Source of the DNA: JALQXV01 sp051005235
GTDB lineage: Bacteria; Patescibacteriota; Saccharimonadia; Saccharimonadales; 2-12-FULL-41-12
NCBI GenBank assembly: GCA_051005235.1
Contig: JBPCJO010000034.1
Span: forward strand, 1 to 17,716
Length of the DNA: 17,716 nucleotides
Direction of reading: 5' to 3'
This document shows positions 1-7,540 of this stretch, in pieces. The position numbers and the translations under genes are program-made. The notes under the pieces were generated by a model. That model ran no database searches. It was not told the origin of the DNA and saw nothing but the letters and a program-made list of their open reading frames with translations. How positions within the stretch are numbered: position 1 is the stretch's first letter; each line of letters opens with the position of its first letter.

Positions 1-2556
1 TTTTGCGGTTGGCAAGCGTAAGATGTGGCGCTCTAAAAAGACTTGGGGACCGGCCTTGGCGACATCGAGGAACGTCAGTAGATGAGTGGCGCTTAAATTG
101 TAGTTTGCCAACCTGCCGCGCAGCAGAGCTTTCTCGTCCTTGCTATTGAGGCGCGGCCAACGCAAGTTTTCCTCTAGAATTGTAACCACTGACACTTCGG
201 TTTGCTGGCTGACGGTCGCCTCGGGGATGGCTTGGCGAATAAATGGTGTTGCCAATACGTCCTTACCAGAAGAGTCAAACTGGTAGGAGGTTACGAACAA
301 GGAATGCTTAGCACGCGTGGCGGCAACATAGAGCAAGCGTATGTAATCGTCTTCGTGCTCGCCGGGCGGTTGTAGCGGTAGGTTGGCGGGCGGTTTGCGT
401 CCGGCGATGCGCGGCTTCCAGGCGTCTTCAACAGCGTCAATAATAAATACCTGGTCAAATTCGAGGCCTTTGGCTTTGTGTACGGTGTACAGTTCCACCG
501 AGCGACCCTCAATCACAAACGGTGATTCGTCGGTAATACCCCTGTTGTTTTGCTGGTTTATACTAATAAACGCGATAAAATCAGTTAGCGAAACAGCGGT
601 ATCATTAGTGCTGTTGCTAAATTCGGTGACGAGATCGCGTAGCATCCTAATGGCCGATAAGCCATGCAAGTAATCGTTGGTTATCTCGCCTTTTTGGATA
701 TAGTAATCGTGCAAGGGGCTGGTCATGTGTTGGCCGGTTACTAAGCCCAAAAAATACTCGATCATGCTATAAAGCGGTTGATAACTGGACTCTTGGGCCA
801 GCCACTGCAACCACTCGGCTAACTGCTGTGCTCGCGTACTATCGCTGTCGTGCAACATCTGTAACCAGTCTGGACTGCGGTCGGCATATTGGCTGGTGGC
901 AAACAGCCATAACTCCGACGGGCTAAACTGCCACATCGGGTGGCTGATAAGAATAGCTAACTTTTCGTTTACTAACGGCCGGTTGCCGCTGGCAATGGCG
1001 GCGGTGAGCTCACTCAGCAAAATAACTTGTTTGATTACCTCGTGTTCGAGCACATTAGCCTGTTGTTCGTAGCGGATTGGCACCTCTAAATCTAATAATA
1101 TACTAGAGAGTTGGCGCAGGCTCTCGTGGCTGCGTGCTAAAACAGCAATGCTGTCTTTTGAGTCGCCGGTGGCATCGCGGATAAGCCGAGCAACTTCACT
1201 GTACTGATGCTCTTTGGTTTTAAATGAAATTTGCTGAATCTGCCCGGTTTGCTGGGGTATGTTACGGGCTGTCAGGTTTTTGGAAAGGCCGGGCACGCGG
1301 TTAACAAGGCGATCCTCGGCCTGGCTAATGATGGCGTCGGTGACATCTAAAATCGCCTGGCTCGACCGGTAGTTATCTTGCAGTACAATACGCTTCGTTT
1401 CTGTATAATTACGATCAAAAAAGAGCATATTGTTTAATTCTGCCCCGTTAAATCCAAAAATCGACTGATCGTCGTCGCCGACAGCCATCAGGTTAGGTGA
1501 ACCCTCGGCAGCATGATGGTCGGCTACCAGATGCGCCAGCCGCAACTGGGCAGCGTTGCTGTCTTGAAACTCGTCAATCAACACGTACTGATAGCGTTCT
1601 TGGACGGTGGCTCGCAGATCGTCGTGCTGCTCCATTTGCACAATCACTTCGAGCAACATATCTGAATAGTCGTAATAACCTCTGATGTGGAGTGTCTCGC
1701 GGTACGCTTCGTAAACATCGCAAAATGCCAGCCACCAGTCGTTACGCCGACGTTCGTCGAACATGCCTTTTTGGCCATCATGGGTTTGTATCCAACGTGA
1801 CTTCCATTTGCCGACGTTTTTTGTCTTGCCGGTACCCTCGTCTTGCATAATTGCATAGTCCAGACTTTCTTGTATAACCGTACTGAGCGATAATAGCGGC
1901 GCGACATGAGCGCCAATCCCCTGCTCGGGCAGTTCTTGAACTGCCAGATGCAGCGACTCTAATTTTTTAGCACTTAAAGTCGGCGTCAGTATTTCTGTGA
2001 GTAGTGGCTCAACCACGTCAATATAGACAACGTTAATTTCGAGGATAGACTTAAGTTTAGAGGGGGTTAATCCAGCTTCTTTAGCCAACCGGAGGGCCTT
2101 TAATACGTCATCGGTGGCCGTGTATTGACCGGCAAATCGAATAGATAACGGATTGCTGAGTAGTAACTTCGCCAGAATAGTCTGGACTGTTTCGAGCTGG
2201 ACAGCGTCTGGCGCAGTGCTAAGCTGGGCACCATTCCAAAAGTAGTCCGGATACTGGTTCATTACCTCAGCCGCAAAACCATGAAAGGTTTTGACTGTAA
2301 CTTTATTAGACTCTGGCCCCACCAGTTTGAGTAAACGGTCACGCATGTTAGTGGCTGCCTTATTGGTAAAGGTCAGACATAAAATATTAGTAGCGTCGGC
2401 GTCACTTTTACGCAAAATGTTAGCCACGCGCATGCTAAGGAGTTGGGTTTTGCCCGTACCCGGCCCAGCAATAACCAAAACAGGTCCGTTGATCGCCTCG
2501 ACGGCTTCTTTTTGGGCATTGTTTAGCTTAGTAAACTCGGTATCAAACACAGACAT
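1..2556 (-). CDS. UvrD/PcrA-like superfamily 1 DNA helicase, C-terminus cut by window edge
   Basis: ATP-dependent 3'-5' DNA helicase of the UvrD/Rep/PcrA family, expected to act in DNA repair or recombination. I read 852 codons without a stop from an ATG at 2556, and the frame is still open at base 1. All main SF1 motifs are visible: Q-motif LNNAQ (11-15), Walker A GPGTGKT (31-37), TFHGF of motif Ia, DEFQD (328-332), GDDDQSIFGFNGA (from 360), NYRSS (395-399), VHKAKGLEF (692-700) and RLLYVAATRAK (from 740). The last visible residues, ERHILRLPTAK, come about 100 residues after motif VI and resemble the entry into a RecB-like PD-(D/E)XK nuclease domain, as in some AddA/UvrD-nuclease fusions. That domain is inferred, because its catalytic residues lie outside the window. 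No strong Shine-Dalgarno site precedes the start. The gene lies downstream of the trehalase in the same direction, separated by two perfect hairpins. Confidence 0.93.
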   Translation of the reverse strand, partial: MSVFDTEFTKLNNAQKEAVEAINGPVLVIAGPGTGKTQLLSMRVANILRKSDADATNILCLTFTNKAATNMRDRLLKLVGPESNKVTVKTFHGFAAEVMNQYPDYFWNGAQLSTAPDAVQLETVQTILAKLLLSNPLSIRFAGQYTATDDVLKALRLAKEAGLTPSKLKSILEINVVYIDVVEPLLTEILTPTLSAKKLESLHLAVQELPEQGIGAHVAPLLSLSTVIQESLDYAIMQDEGTGKTKNVGKWKSRWIQTHDGQKGMFDERRRNDWWLAFCDVYEAYRETLHIRGYYDYSDMLLEVIVQMEQHDDLRATVQERYQYVLIDEFQDSNAAQLRLAHLVADHHAAEGSPNLMAVGDDDQSIFGFNGAELNNMLFFDRNYTETKRIVLQDNYRSSQAILDVTDAIISQAEDRLVNRVPGLSKNLTARNIPQQTGQIQQISFKTKEHQYSEVARLIRDATGDSKDSIAVLARSHESLRQLSSILLDLEVPIRYEQQANVLEHEVIKQVILLSELTAAIASGNRPLVNEKLAILISHPMWQFSPSELWLFATSQYADRSPDWLQMLHDSDSTRAQQLAEWLQWLAQESSYQPLYSMIEYFLGLVTGQHMTSPLHDYYIQKGEITNDYLHGLSAIRMLRDLVTEFSNSTNDTAVSLTDFIAFISINQQNNRGITDESPFVIEGRSVELYTVHKAKGLEFDQVFIIDAVEDAWKPRIAGRKPPANLPLQPPGEHEDDYIRLLYVAATRAKHSLFVTSYQFDSSGKDVLATPFIRQAIPEATVSQQTEVSVVTILEENLRWPRLNSKDEKALLRGRLANYNLSATHLLTFLDVAKAGPQVFLERHILRLPTAK

Positions 2557-2626
2557 ATGTATAGCTTACCCTATATTTACTGAATAACACTTTAAGAACG
2601 TTTTTCTAGCACTGTATTTTCAGACA

Positions 2627-2672
2627 CTATGGATTTGACACAGATATGTACATATTAGTGTCAAATCCATAG
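2627..2672. repeat. Perfect inverted repeat A (15-bp arms) with palindromic loop
   Basis: The arms ctatggatttgacac (2627-2641) and gtgtcaaatccatag (2658-2672) are perfect reverse complements around a 16-nt loop. Most of the loop is itself a perfect 12-bp palindrome, atatgtacatat (2644-2655). No T-run follows on either strand, so it does not look like a standard intrinsic terminator. It lies 70 nt upstream of the helicase start. It could be a protein-binding site, a cruciform, or a structured leader element. The function is unknown. Confidence 0.9.
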
Positions 2673-2683
2673 CTATCTGCGAC

Positions 2684-2737
2684 GAGACTATACAATGTGA
2701 ACCGTTGTGCGCCCACTGGTTCACATTGTATAGTCTC
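2684..2737. repeat. Perfect inverted repeat B (20-bp arms)
   Basis: The arms gagactatacaatgtgaacc (2684-2703) and 2718-2737 are perfect reverse complements around a 14-nt loop that can form a further gtg/cac mini-stem. After one mismatch two more pairs extend the stem (2681-2740). It starts 11 bases after repeat A and lies about 50 nt past the trehalase stop. No T-run follows on either strand. An RNA hairpin this stable could stop transcription or protect the trehalase 3' end, but the missing U-tract leaves that open. Confidence 0.9.
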
Positions 2738-2785
2738 CTCTTGAGCATACTAGACATTATGGCTACAGCTAGGTAATAAAGTCTC

Positions 2786-4036
2786 TCAAGTCAATGCTAG
2801 TTCAGCCGGAGTCAGAAACTTTTTGGCTAGGTCGACAAAAACAGCGTTGGTCCAGCCAAAACCAAGCTGCGGCGGATATAAGCCGGGCCGAGGTGGCATA
2901 CCCGGGTCGACGACATTGTAGGCTTCGCGGAAGACGCCATGGGAGGCGAAATGGTCGAGATTATTGCCGAGCCAGGTGCGGGCTACCAGTTCTGCCTCAG
3001 TATGATAGCTGTAGGAGTGCAGTCCATGGGCTATGAGCCACTGTAAGGGCGCCCAGCCATTTGGGTAAGCCCATTGGGTTGGAGCGTCACCGTGGTATTC
3101 GTCGGGGCTCCGGGTGGTCGACAGACCGCCACGGTGCATAAAGTGCCTGAGGTTCTCGACTAAGCGCCGGGCTTGCTCATCGGTAGCTAAACCCGACCAG
3201 AGGGCATAAAAGCTGGCTATCGACCAAACCTCGGATTGTTGGTGTGTCAGATAGTCAAAGTCAAAAAAGAAGCCTTTTTCTTCGTTCCAGAGGTATTTTG
3301 TGACCGTTTCGGCTCGTTTTTGGGCGCGCGCCTGCCAGATAGTGGCGTTGTCGTGGTCTCCGGTTAACTCCGCCCCGCGGGCGAAGTCGGTCTCGTATTT
3401 ATATAGTAAACAATTCAGGTCGATCGGGATATACGACAAACATTTTCCGTGGAATCGGGTGGTCATGTCCCAGCCACTCTCTGCCTCTGCTAAGTGATCT
3501 AATAAGTTGATGTCATAGTAGCGGCTCAAACCTTCAAAAACGTTTCGCCAGTTGGGGTGGGCGGTGTTCGTCCAGACATTCTCGTACTCTTTTTGTGCAA
3601 TGTACAAACGTTCGCTGACCCAGGCAATGTTTTTTTCTTGCTTATCGTACACATCAAAAATGAGACTGGTTAAAAATGGCGCTTGCGACCGGCTAGTAAA
3701 GTAGGTACGGTTGGCATTTGGGATAATGTGATAGCTTTTTGACATAAACAACAAATTTTCGAGCATTCCTGCGGCTAGCTCATCGTGCTCGGTCGCAAGT
3801 AAGCCCTGCACAATAAAATAACTATCCCAATAATACATTTCCTGAAAAGCAAAGCTGGTGCCGTTTGGAACGCTTGGTACGACGAACGGATACGGAAGAC
3901 CCAGTAACGTCCCGTCGTTAATCGGTTGGACTTTGGTGAGTTCTGGCCACTTTTGTTCGATGTACGCAAAGGCTTCGGCAATTTTTTCTTTGTCGAAGTG
4001 CATTGGGTTTACTGTTGTGGTTTGTATTTTAGACAT
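2786..4036 (-). CDS. Alpha,alpha-trehalase, GH37 family, cytosolic
   Basis: Hydrolyses trehalose to two glucose molecules. The 416-residue product has GH37 landmarks in order: the FAFQEMYYWDSY segment (62-73, counterpart of signature 1), AESGWD with the proposed catalytic acid Asp190, the QWAYPNGWAP signature 2 (321-330), FREAYNV with the proposed catalytic base Glu371, and GFGWTN (392-397). There is no signal peptide, so a cytoplasmic enzyme is expected, like E. coli TreF and unlike periplasmic TreA. It is clearly shorter than those enzymes (about 550 residues), mainly at the N-terminus. The ATG at 4036 has a short purine stretch (agagag) just upstream. It is divergent from tsaC across 65 bp. 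Glucose from this reaction could feed the pgi/zwf genes further along, though no sugar kinase is visible here. Confidence 0.92.
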   Translation of the reverse strand: MSKIQTTTVNPMHFDKEKIAEAFAYIEQKWPELTKVQPINDGTLLGLPYPFVVPSVPNGTSFAFQEMYYWDSYFIVQGLLATEHDELAAGMLENLLFMSKSYHIIPNANRTYFTSRSQAPFLTSLIFDVYDKQEKNIAWVSERLYIAQKEYENVWTNTAHPNWRNVFEGLSRYYDINLLDHLAEAESGWDMTTRFHGKCLSYIPIDLNCLLYKYETDFARGAELTGDHDNATIWQARAQKRAETVTKYLWNEEKGFFFDFDYLTHQQSEVWSIASFYALWSGLATDEQARRLVENLRHFMHRGGLSTTRSPDEYHGDAPTQWAYPNGWAPLQWLIAHGLHSYSYHTEAELVARTWLGNNLDHFASHGVFREAYNVVDPGMPPRPGLYPPQLGFGWTNAVFVDLAKKFLTPAELALT

Positions 4037-4066
4037 AACTCTCTAACATTTAATAAGTAAAGCGGA

Positions 4067-4094
4067 TTGCAGTCAATCAATAACAGTTTAAAAT
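4067..4094 (+). promoter_or_regulatory. Sigma70-like promoter of the tsaC-type gene, probably leaderless
   Basis: TTGCAG (4067-4072), a 16-nt spacer, then TAAAAT (4089-4094). Only 7 nt separate the -10 box from the ATG at 4102, so transcription would begin at or next to the start codon. There is no Shine-Dalgarno sequence. Confidence 0.55.
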
Positions 4095-4101
4095 AGAGTG
4101 T

Positions 4102-4656
4102 ATGATTGTTCCGGAGTTACTATCTGTCATCGAAAAAATTAATAAGGGCGCGGTTGGCGTATTGCCAACAGATACGGTGTATGGTCTGGTGGCAGCCGCC
4201 AACCAACCGGCGGCCATTGAGCGTATTTACGCGTTAAAAGGCCGAGATGCCAGCAAGCCCTTCATTATTTTAATAAGTGACATACGCCAGCTCGAAATGT
4301 TTGATATTGCGTTACGTAGCCTGCAAATCGAAAAACTGGCTGAACTATGGAAAGAGCCGGTAAGCGTAATACTGCCATGTAATAATAATGCGTTTGAATA
4401 TTTGCACCGCGGTCAGCGCAGTCTGGCTTTTCGTATTCCACAGGTGCACTGGCTAAAAGTGTTACTGGCGACCACCGGGCCAATTGTGGCGACTAGCGCC
4501 AATGTATCCGGTCAGCCTATTTTTCGCGATATTAATGAAATTAGCAAGCAGTTACCCGGCCTCGATTTTTATATTGAAGGTCCAACCAGTGAGGAGCCAT
4601 CAAGGTTGGCGCGGTTGCATAACGATGGTTCTGTAAAGTGGCTGCAACGGGCCTAA
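4102..4656 (+). CDS. tsaC: L-threonylcarbamoyladenylate synthase (TsaC/YrdC/Sua5 family)
   Basis: Makes threonylcarbamoyl-AMP from threonine, bicarbonate and ATP for the t6A37 modification of ANN-decoding tRNAs, in the cytoplasm. The 184-residue product is a single YrdC domain, the size of E. coli TsaC, without the extra Sua5 C-terminal domain. Visible landmarks are LPTDTVYGL (21-29), KGRDASKPF (46-54, the conserved basic patch), the VSVILP strand, LAFRIP (128-133) and the conserved TSANVSG. The gene stands alone on the plus strand and ends 1 nt before the convergent stop of the 184-residue membrane protein. A leaderless transcript is likely. Confidence 0.93.
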   Translation: MIVPELLSVIEKINKGAVGVLPTDTVYGLVAAANQPAAIERIYALKGRDASKPFIILISDIRQLEMFDIALRSLQIEKLAELWKEPVSVILPCNNNAFEYLHRGQRSLAFRIPQVHWLKVLLATTGPIVATSANVSGQPIFRDINEISKQLPGLDFYIEGPTSEEPSRLARLHNDGSVKWLQRA

Positions 4657-4657
4657 A

Positions 4658-5212
4658 TTAAGTGTGCCGTTTACTCTTTAAGGCTACCCACAGCAAGGCG
4701 GCTGCCAGTAAAAACAAGCTGCTATAAAACGAAATTTCGCCGTACAGTTCGATTTTGTAGCCTTCGTTGAAGTAATTAACAAAATATGCGACTGCAGTGG
4801 TGGTGTAAGCGGCCACGCATAAAATAGCTGTCGTAAACAGCGCTACCCGACTAAGTAATATTGAGGAAATGATTATGGGGATAAAAAACAGCGCGACCGA
4901 CCGGCTGGACATGCCGCGTTGGGTATAGACATTAAATACCGCGAACGCAATGTCGGTTAAGATAATCAACCAGGTTAGCAATTTATAGTGGTTGAGAGTA
5001 GCTGCTTTGCCTCGGGCCAAGTACCAAACACCGACCGAGACGATGGTTAAGCCAGCGACCGCGTACCAGCGCTGTAAGACAGCTTCTGGTGTAATTAGCT
5101 TGGCGGCGTCATAGGCCATAATCTGGGCAACATAAATAACCACTAATGCCAGCTGAATTTTAGCGACTCGAACTAAACTATTTTTTAACCAATGCGGATG
5201 TTTTTGTTTCAT
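4658..5212 (-). CDS. Uncharacterised integral membrane protein, about 6 TM segments
   Basis: I do not recognise this family. The 184-residue product has a basic, His-rich start (MKQKHPHWLKNSLVR) followed by about five or six hydrophobic stretches, near 17-34, 48-66, 79-97, 107-120, 122-146 and 160-178. The only long polar pieces are short loops and a basic C-terminal tail (LKSKRHT), so no soluble domain is present. The ATG at 5212 has no clear Shine-Dalgarno site; an AT-rich tataaat lies just upstream. It is the last gene of the minus-strand block that starts at 7476, 47 nt after the zincin gene, and meets tsaC tail to tail. By layout it could be the membrane part of a sensor or transporter, but nothing in the sequence decides this. 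Confidence 0.75.
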   Translation of the reverse strand: MKQKHPHWLKNSLVRVAKIQLALVVIYVAQIMAYDAAKLITPEAVLQRWYAVAGLTIVSVGVWYLARGKAATLNHYKLLTWLIILTDIAFAVFNVYTQRGMSSRSVALFFIPIIISSILLSRVALFTTAILCVAAYTTTAVAYFVNYFNEGYKIELYGEISFYSSLFLLAAALLWVALKSKRHT

Positions 5213-5259
5213 GGGGATTTATATGGATTAAAGCATATGCACATAAGTGGCGTCAACGT

Positions 5260-5646
5260 TTACTCGAGTTCATGTATGCGTTTGTGGTCTAGCCCGTAAT
5301 AATGGGCGATTTCGTGCCAAAGCGTATGGCGGACTTGTTCTTTAACTTCTTCGATCGTGCGGGCACCATGCACAATAGGTAGTTTAAAAATAGTTATTTT
5401 ATCGGGGAGTCTAACCGAGGCGGCAAAGATGCTGTCGGCGGCAGGCCGGCTGGTCAGTGGTGTTCCCTCGTATAAGCCATATAAGGTCTGGTCGCAGCGC
5501 AATTTTAATTTTTGGCGCTGTTCGGGCGTCGGTTTGTCGCTGTACGTGATGGCGATATTTTTAAGGCCGTCAATTCGATCTGGTGGCAAATGGTCCATGG
5601 CCTCCGAGATTATTGCGTCAAATTCTTTATCGGTTACTAACAGCAT
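5260..5646 (-). CDS. Small zincin-like metallopeptidase (HExxHxxGxxH)
   Basis: A 128-residue protein with an extended zinc motif near its C-terminus: HEIAHYYGLDH (111-121), where His111, His115 and His121 would bind zinc and Glu112 would be the catalytic base. Size and motif placement fit the short bacterial Zincin_1 (PF06262-like) proteins, whose substrates are mostly unknown. There is no signal peptide or membrane segment, so it is likely cytosolic. The ATG at 5646 lies 20 nt inside the upstream membrane-protein gene and has a GAAAGG Shine-Dalgarno site 5 nt before it, which supports this start and translational coupling. The link with two membrane proteins may mean a joint role, but that is only inferred from position. 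Confidence 0.85.
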   Translation of the reverse strand: MLLVTDKEFDAIISEAMDHLPPDRIDGLKNIAITYSDKPTPEQRQKLKLRCDQTLYGLYEGTPLTSRPAADSIFAASVRLPDKITIFKLPIVHGARTIEEVKEQVRHTLWHEIAHYYGLDHKRIHELE

Positions 5647-6673
5647 CAGAGCCTTTCAGTCGTCGTTCTTGGCGCAGTACAAAGGTAATCAGTAGTAATA
5701 AGAGTAAGTTTAACACCAGTCCTGGTAGTGCGTCGAACTGAATGCGAATAAATATAAATACCTGGGTAAGGTAAATATTGATGAGTGTTGCTCGCCGTAA
5801 CTGCTCAAACGCTTCGGCGCGGGATGATTTAAGTAGAGACAACCCGTATAACGTAAAACCGGCAGCAAATACAGAGGCGATAACCTGCCCTACGATGAGC
5901 TCGCGGCCATAGCTTAATGATCCGTTTAAAAACGCATCAATGTCACCGATATTATTGTAAAGCGTGTATGTGATGCCGCTCACAAGAGCGACTATTTCTA
6001 AAATAAAAAGCAGCCGGACTAATCCGTGTGAAGGTCGCAGACGCCAAAAATGCAAGTAAGCATCATCAACTTTGCGAATAAAGACGCGGACGCGGCTGGG
6101 TTTGATCTGAGCGGTTATTTTTAGCTGGTCAACTAGTTCGCGTAAATGCCGAGTTATAGCACTATTTTTATCGCTGGCGTTGAGCAATGTATAAATATGT
6201 GCTCGTTCAGAGCGGTCAAAGTCATGGGCGATTGCTTCTTCGAGCTCTACCAAGGCATTAAGCTGGTACTCCCGTGAGGTCAGGCGCTGTGTCCGCGACA
6301 AAAAATTAAACGATAAATATAAAATGACAAAGAATGCGTAAATTATGCCGACAGTCGGCCGAAAAAAGTAATTGTTATCTTCGGTAATAAACTTGCCGAG
6401 TTCATCAATAAATACGCCAAAACCGATTCCTCCCACAATCGCGCTAATGTGCCGCGCGCGAATACCTAAAAAGCCGAGTGATATGACAATTGCTACCATC
6501 ATAAGGAGGCCGCCGTATAACATGTGGGCGATATGCAACGACCCAGTACCAATCTGAGGGTAACCAGTCAAATACAGATAGAACCGTACAAGCAACAAAC
6601 TGGTGATAGAACTCACTAAAAAAGCATCAAACAGGTCATGGGCTCGAACATTACGGTAAAGAAACTTAGACAT
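5627..6673 (-). CDS. Uncharacterised polytopic membrane protein with GxGFGxFxDExGKF motif
   Basis: A 348-residue protein with about four membrane segments in the N-terminal part (near 15-36, 50-70, 76-92, 107-125), a soluble middle part of about 100 residues rich in charge (126-215), and about four more hydrophobic stretches (220-243, 258-281, 296-312, 316-334). Two blocks look conserved: HIAHMLYGGLLMM (47-59) and GGIGFGVFIDELGKFITEDN (81-100) followed by NYFFRP. I recall this second block from uncharacterised membrane proteins of other bacteria, without a known function. The acidic and His residues within membrane-adjacent segments could bind a metal. It starts 5 nt after the hydrolase stop and overlaps the zincin start by 20 nt, so these genes are very likely one operon. 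Confidence 0.8.
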   Translation of the reverse strand: MSKFLYRNVRAHDLFDAFLVSSITSLLLVRFYLYLTGYPQIGTGSLHIAHMLYGGLLMMVAIVISLGFLGIRARHISAIVGGIGFGVFIDELGKFITEDNNYFFRPTVGIIYAFFVILYLSFNFLSRTQRLTSREYQLNALVELEEAIAHDFDRSERAHIYTLLNASDKNSAITRHLRELVDQLKITAQIKPSRVRVFIRKVDDAYLHFWRLRPSHGLVRLLFILEIVALVSGITYTLYNNIGDIDAFLNGSLSYGRELIVGQVIASVFAAGFTLYGLSLLKSSRAEAFEQLRRATLINIYLTQVFIFIRIQFDALPGLVLNLLLLLLITFVLRQERRLKGSDAVSNR

Positions 6674-6678
6674 TACTA

Positions 6679-7476
6679 TTAGTATAACTGTTTTAGTAAG
6701 CGATTAATGTATTTTGCTGCCCGTGGGGTTACGTCATGCATTTCTCGTACCATGTGGAACGTAATATGCGGATTGGCTTGTAGCATCTTTTTAACGTCGG
6801 CGCGGGTTACCACCAAGTCAAACTTGCCATAAATAATATCGGTCGGGGTGCGGGTGTGTTTTAGATCGTTGTAGGCTTTTGGTTGCATAACAGTGTTTTT
6901 TAATGAACGCTCAAACGGCAACCACGAATTAGGCGTGACTGCCAGTACCCTGCCCTCTGCTAACCGGCCCATAATTTTGCTGTATTTAAACATAATTTTA
7001 GGTTGCCGAAGTAATTGCTCATAAAACGCGAAATACAGGCGTTTACGGCGGGCATGGGAACGAAACTCAGGTGAATCCGCAAATAACGGCGGTTCGTATA
7101 AAATCAGATGTTCTAACATAGCTGGCCGTAACGCTGCTATATGTGCTGCCACCAAGCAACCCATAGAATGTCCAATAATAATTAACTTTTGCTTTTTGGC
7201 TTTTCTATCTAGAGAGGACAAAATGGCATTGGCGTGTTCATCGACATCATAACTGTTGTCGAGTGGTTTTGGCGAAGCTCCAAAACCGAGCAAGTCAAAG
7301 CCGATTAATCGCCACTTGGTTTTATCGGCGACATCTACCAGAGGCTCCCAAGTTTGCCCGCTGCTCGCCAAGCCATGGATAAGCAAGACCGGTCTACCTT
7401 GCCCGGCGTCAACCGTTTTGGCAAGTTTCTGTGGTTGTTTGAAAAATTGCTGCCAAATTTTATTAAATATATCCAC
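6679..7476 (-). CDS. Alpha/beta-fold hydrolase
   Basis: A 265-residue serine hydrolase with the full catalytic triad: nucleophile Ser104 in GHSMG (102-106), Asp220 in IIYGKFD, and His247 in REMHDVT. LLIHGLASSG (31-40) supplies the oxyanion-hole HG, and FDLLGFGAS (60-68) is the usual strand after it. A cap region (about 130-200) is present. The fold covers esterases, lipases and C-C hydrolases, so the substrate cannot be assigned. There is no signal peptide. The start is GTG at 7476: it gives the normal N-terminal length, and TATACT ends 7 nt before it, which points to leaderless initiation. It heads the minus-strand unit with the 348-residue membrane protein, the zincin and the 184-residue membrane protein. 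Confidence 0.88.
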   Translation of the reverse strand: MDIFNKIWQQFFKQPQKLAKTVDAGQGRPVLLIHGLASSGQTWEPLVDVADKTKWRLIGFDLLGFGASPKPLDNSYDVDEHANAILSSLDRKAKKQKLIIIGHSMGCLVAAHIAALRPAMLEHLILYEPPLFADSPEFRSHARRKRLYFAFYEQLLRQPKIMFKYSKIMGRLAEGRVLAVTPNSWLPFERSLKNTVMQPKAYNDLKHTRTPTDIIYGKFDLVVTRADVKKMLQANPHITFHMVREMHDVTPRAAKYINRLLKQLY

Positions 7477-7483
7477 AAGTAAT

Positions 7484-7489
7484 AGTATA
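7484..7489 (-). promoter_or_regulatory. -10 box of the hydrolase operon, leaderless arrangement
   Basis: TATACT on the minus strand ends 7 nt before the GTG start at 7476. No convincing -35 box is seen at the expected distance, and no Shine-Dalgarno site is present. It shares a 64-bp divergent intergenic region with the 419-residue gene. Confidence 0.5.
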
Positions 7490-7525
7490 GCGTGGCATCA
7501 ACTATGATTTATGAACTGATTCCCG

Positions 7526-7531
7526 TATTAT
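7526..7531 (+). promoter_or_regulatory. -10 box of the 419-residue gene, leaderless arrangement
   Basis: TATTAT ends 9 nt before the ATG at 7541. The 9-nt gap (gtaaacaac) has no Shine-Dalgarno sequence. The -35 region is weak. Confidence 0.45.
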
Positions 7532-7540
7532 GTAAACAAC

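Noticed and set aside
383..673. Open frame on the plus strand opposite the helicase gene
   Set aside because: It is antisense to a frame with all SF1 helicase motifs and has no recognisable domain. The same applies to 1497-1685, 1644-1916 (minus, wrong frame) and 2291-2587.
2627..2737. Two intrinsic (rho-independent) terminators
   Set aside because: The stems are strong, but no T-run follows on either strand, so they are reported as inverted repeats only.
2627..2737. Insertion sequence, miniature transposon or CRISPR array
   Set aside because: The two inverted repeats differ in sequence, there are no flanking direct repeats that I can see and no transposase or spaced direct repeats.
6681..6686. 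TATACT box 7 nt before the 348-residue membrane protein start, as a separate promoter
   Set aside because: These bases are the last codons and stop of the hydrolase (TTA TAC TAA), and no -35 box is found. Operon read-through is simpler, although the spacing matches the leaderless pattern.
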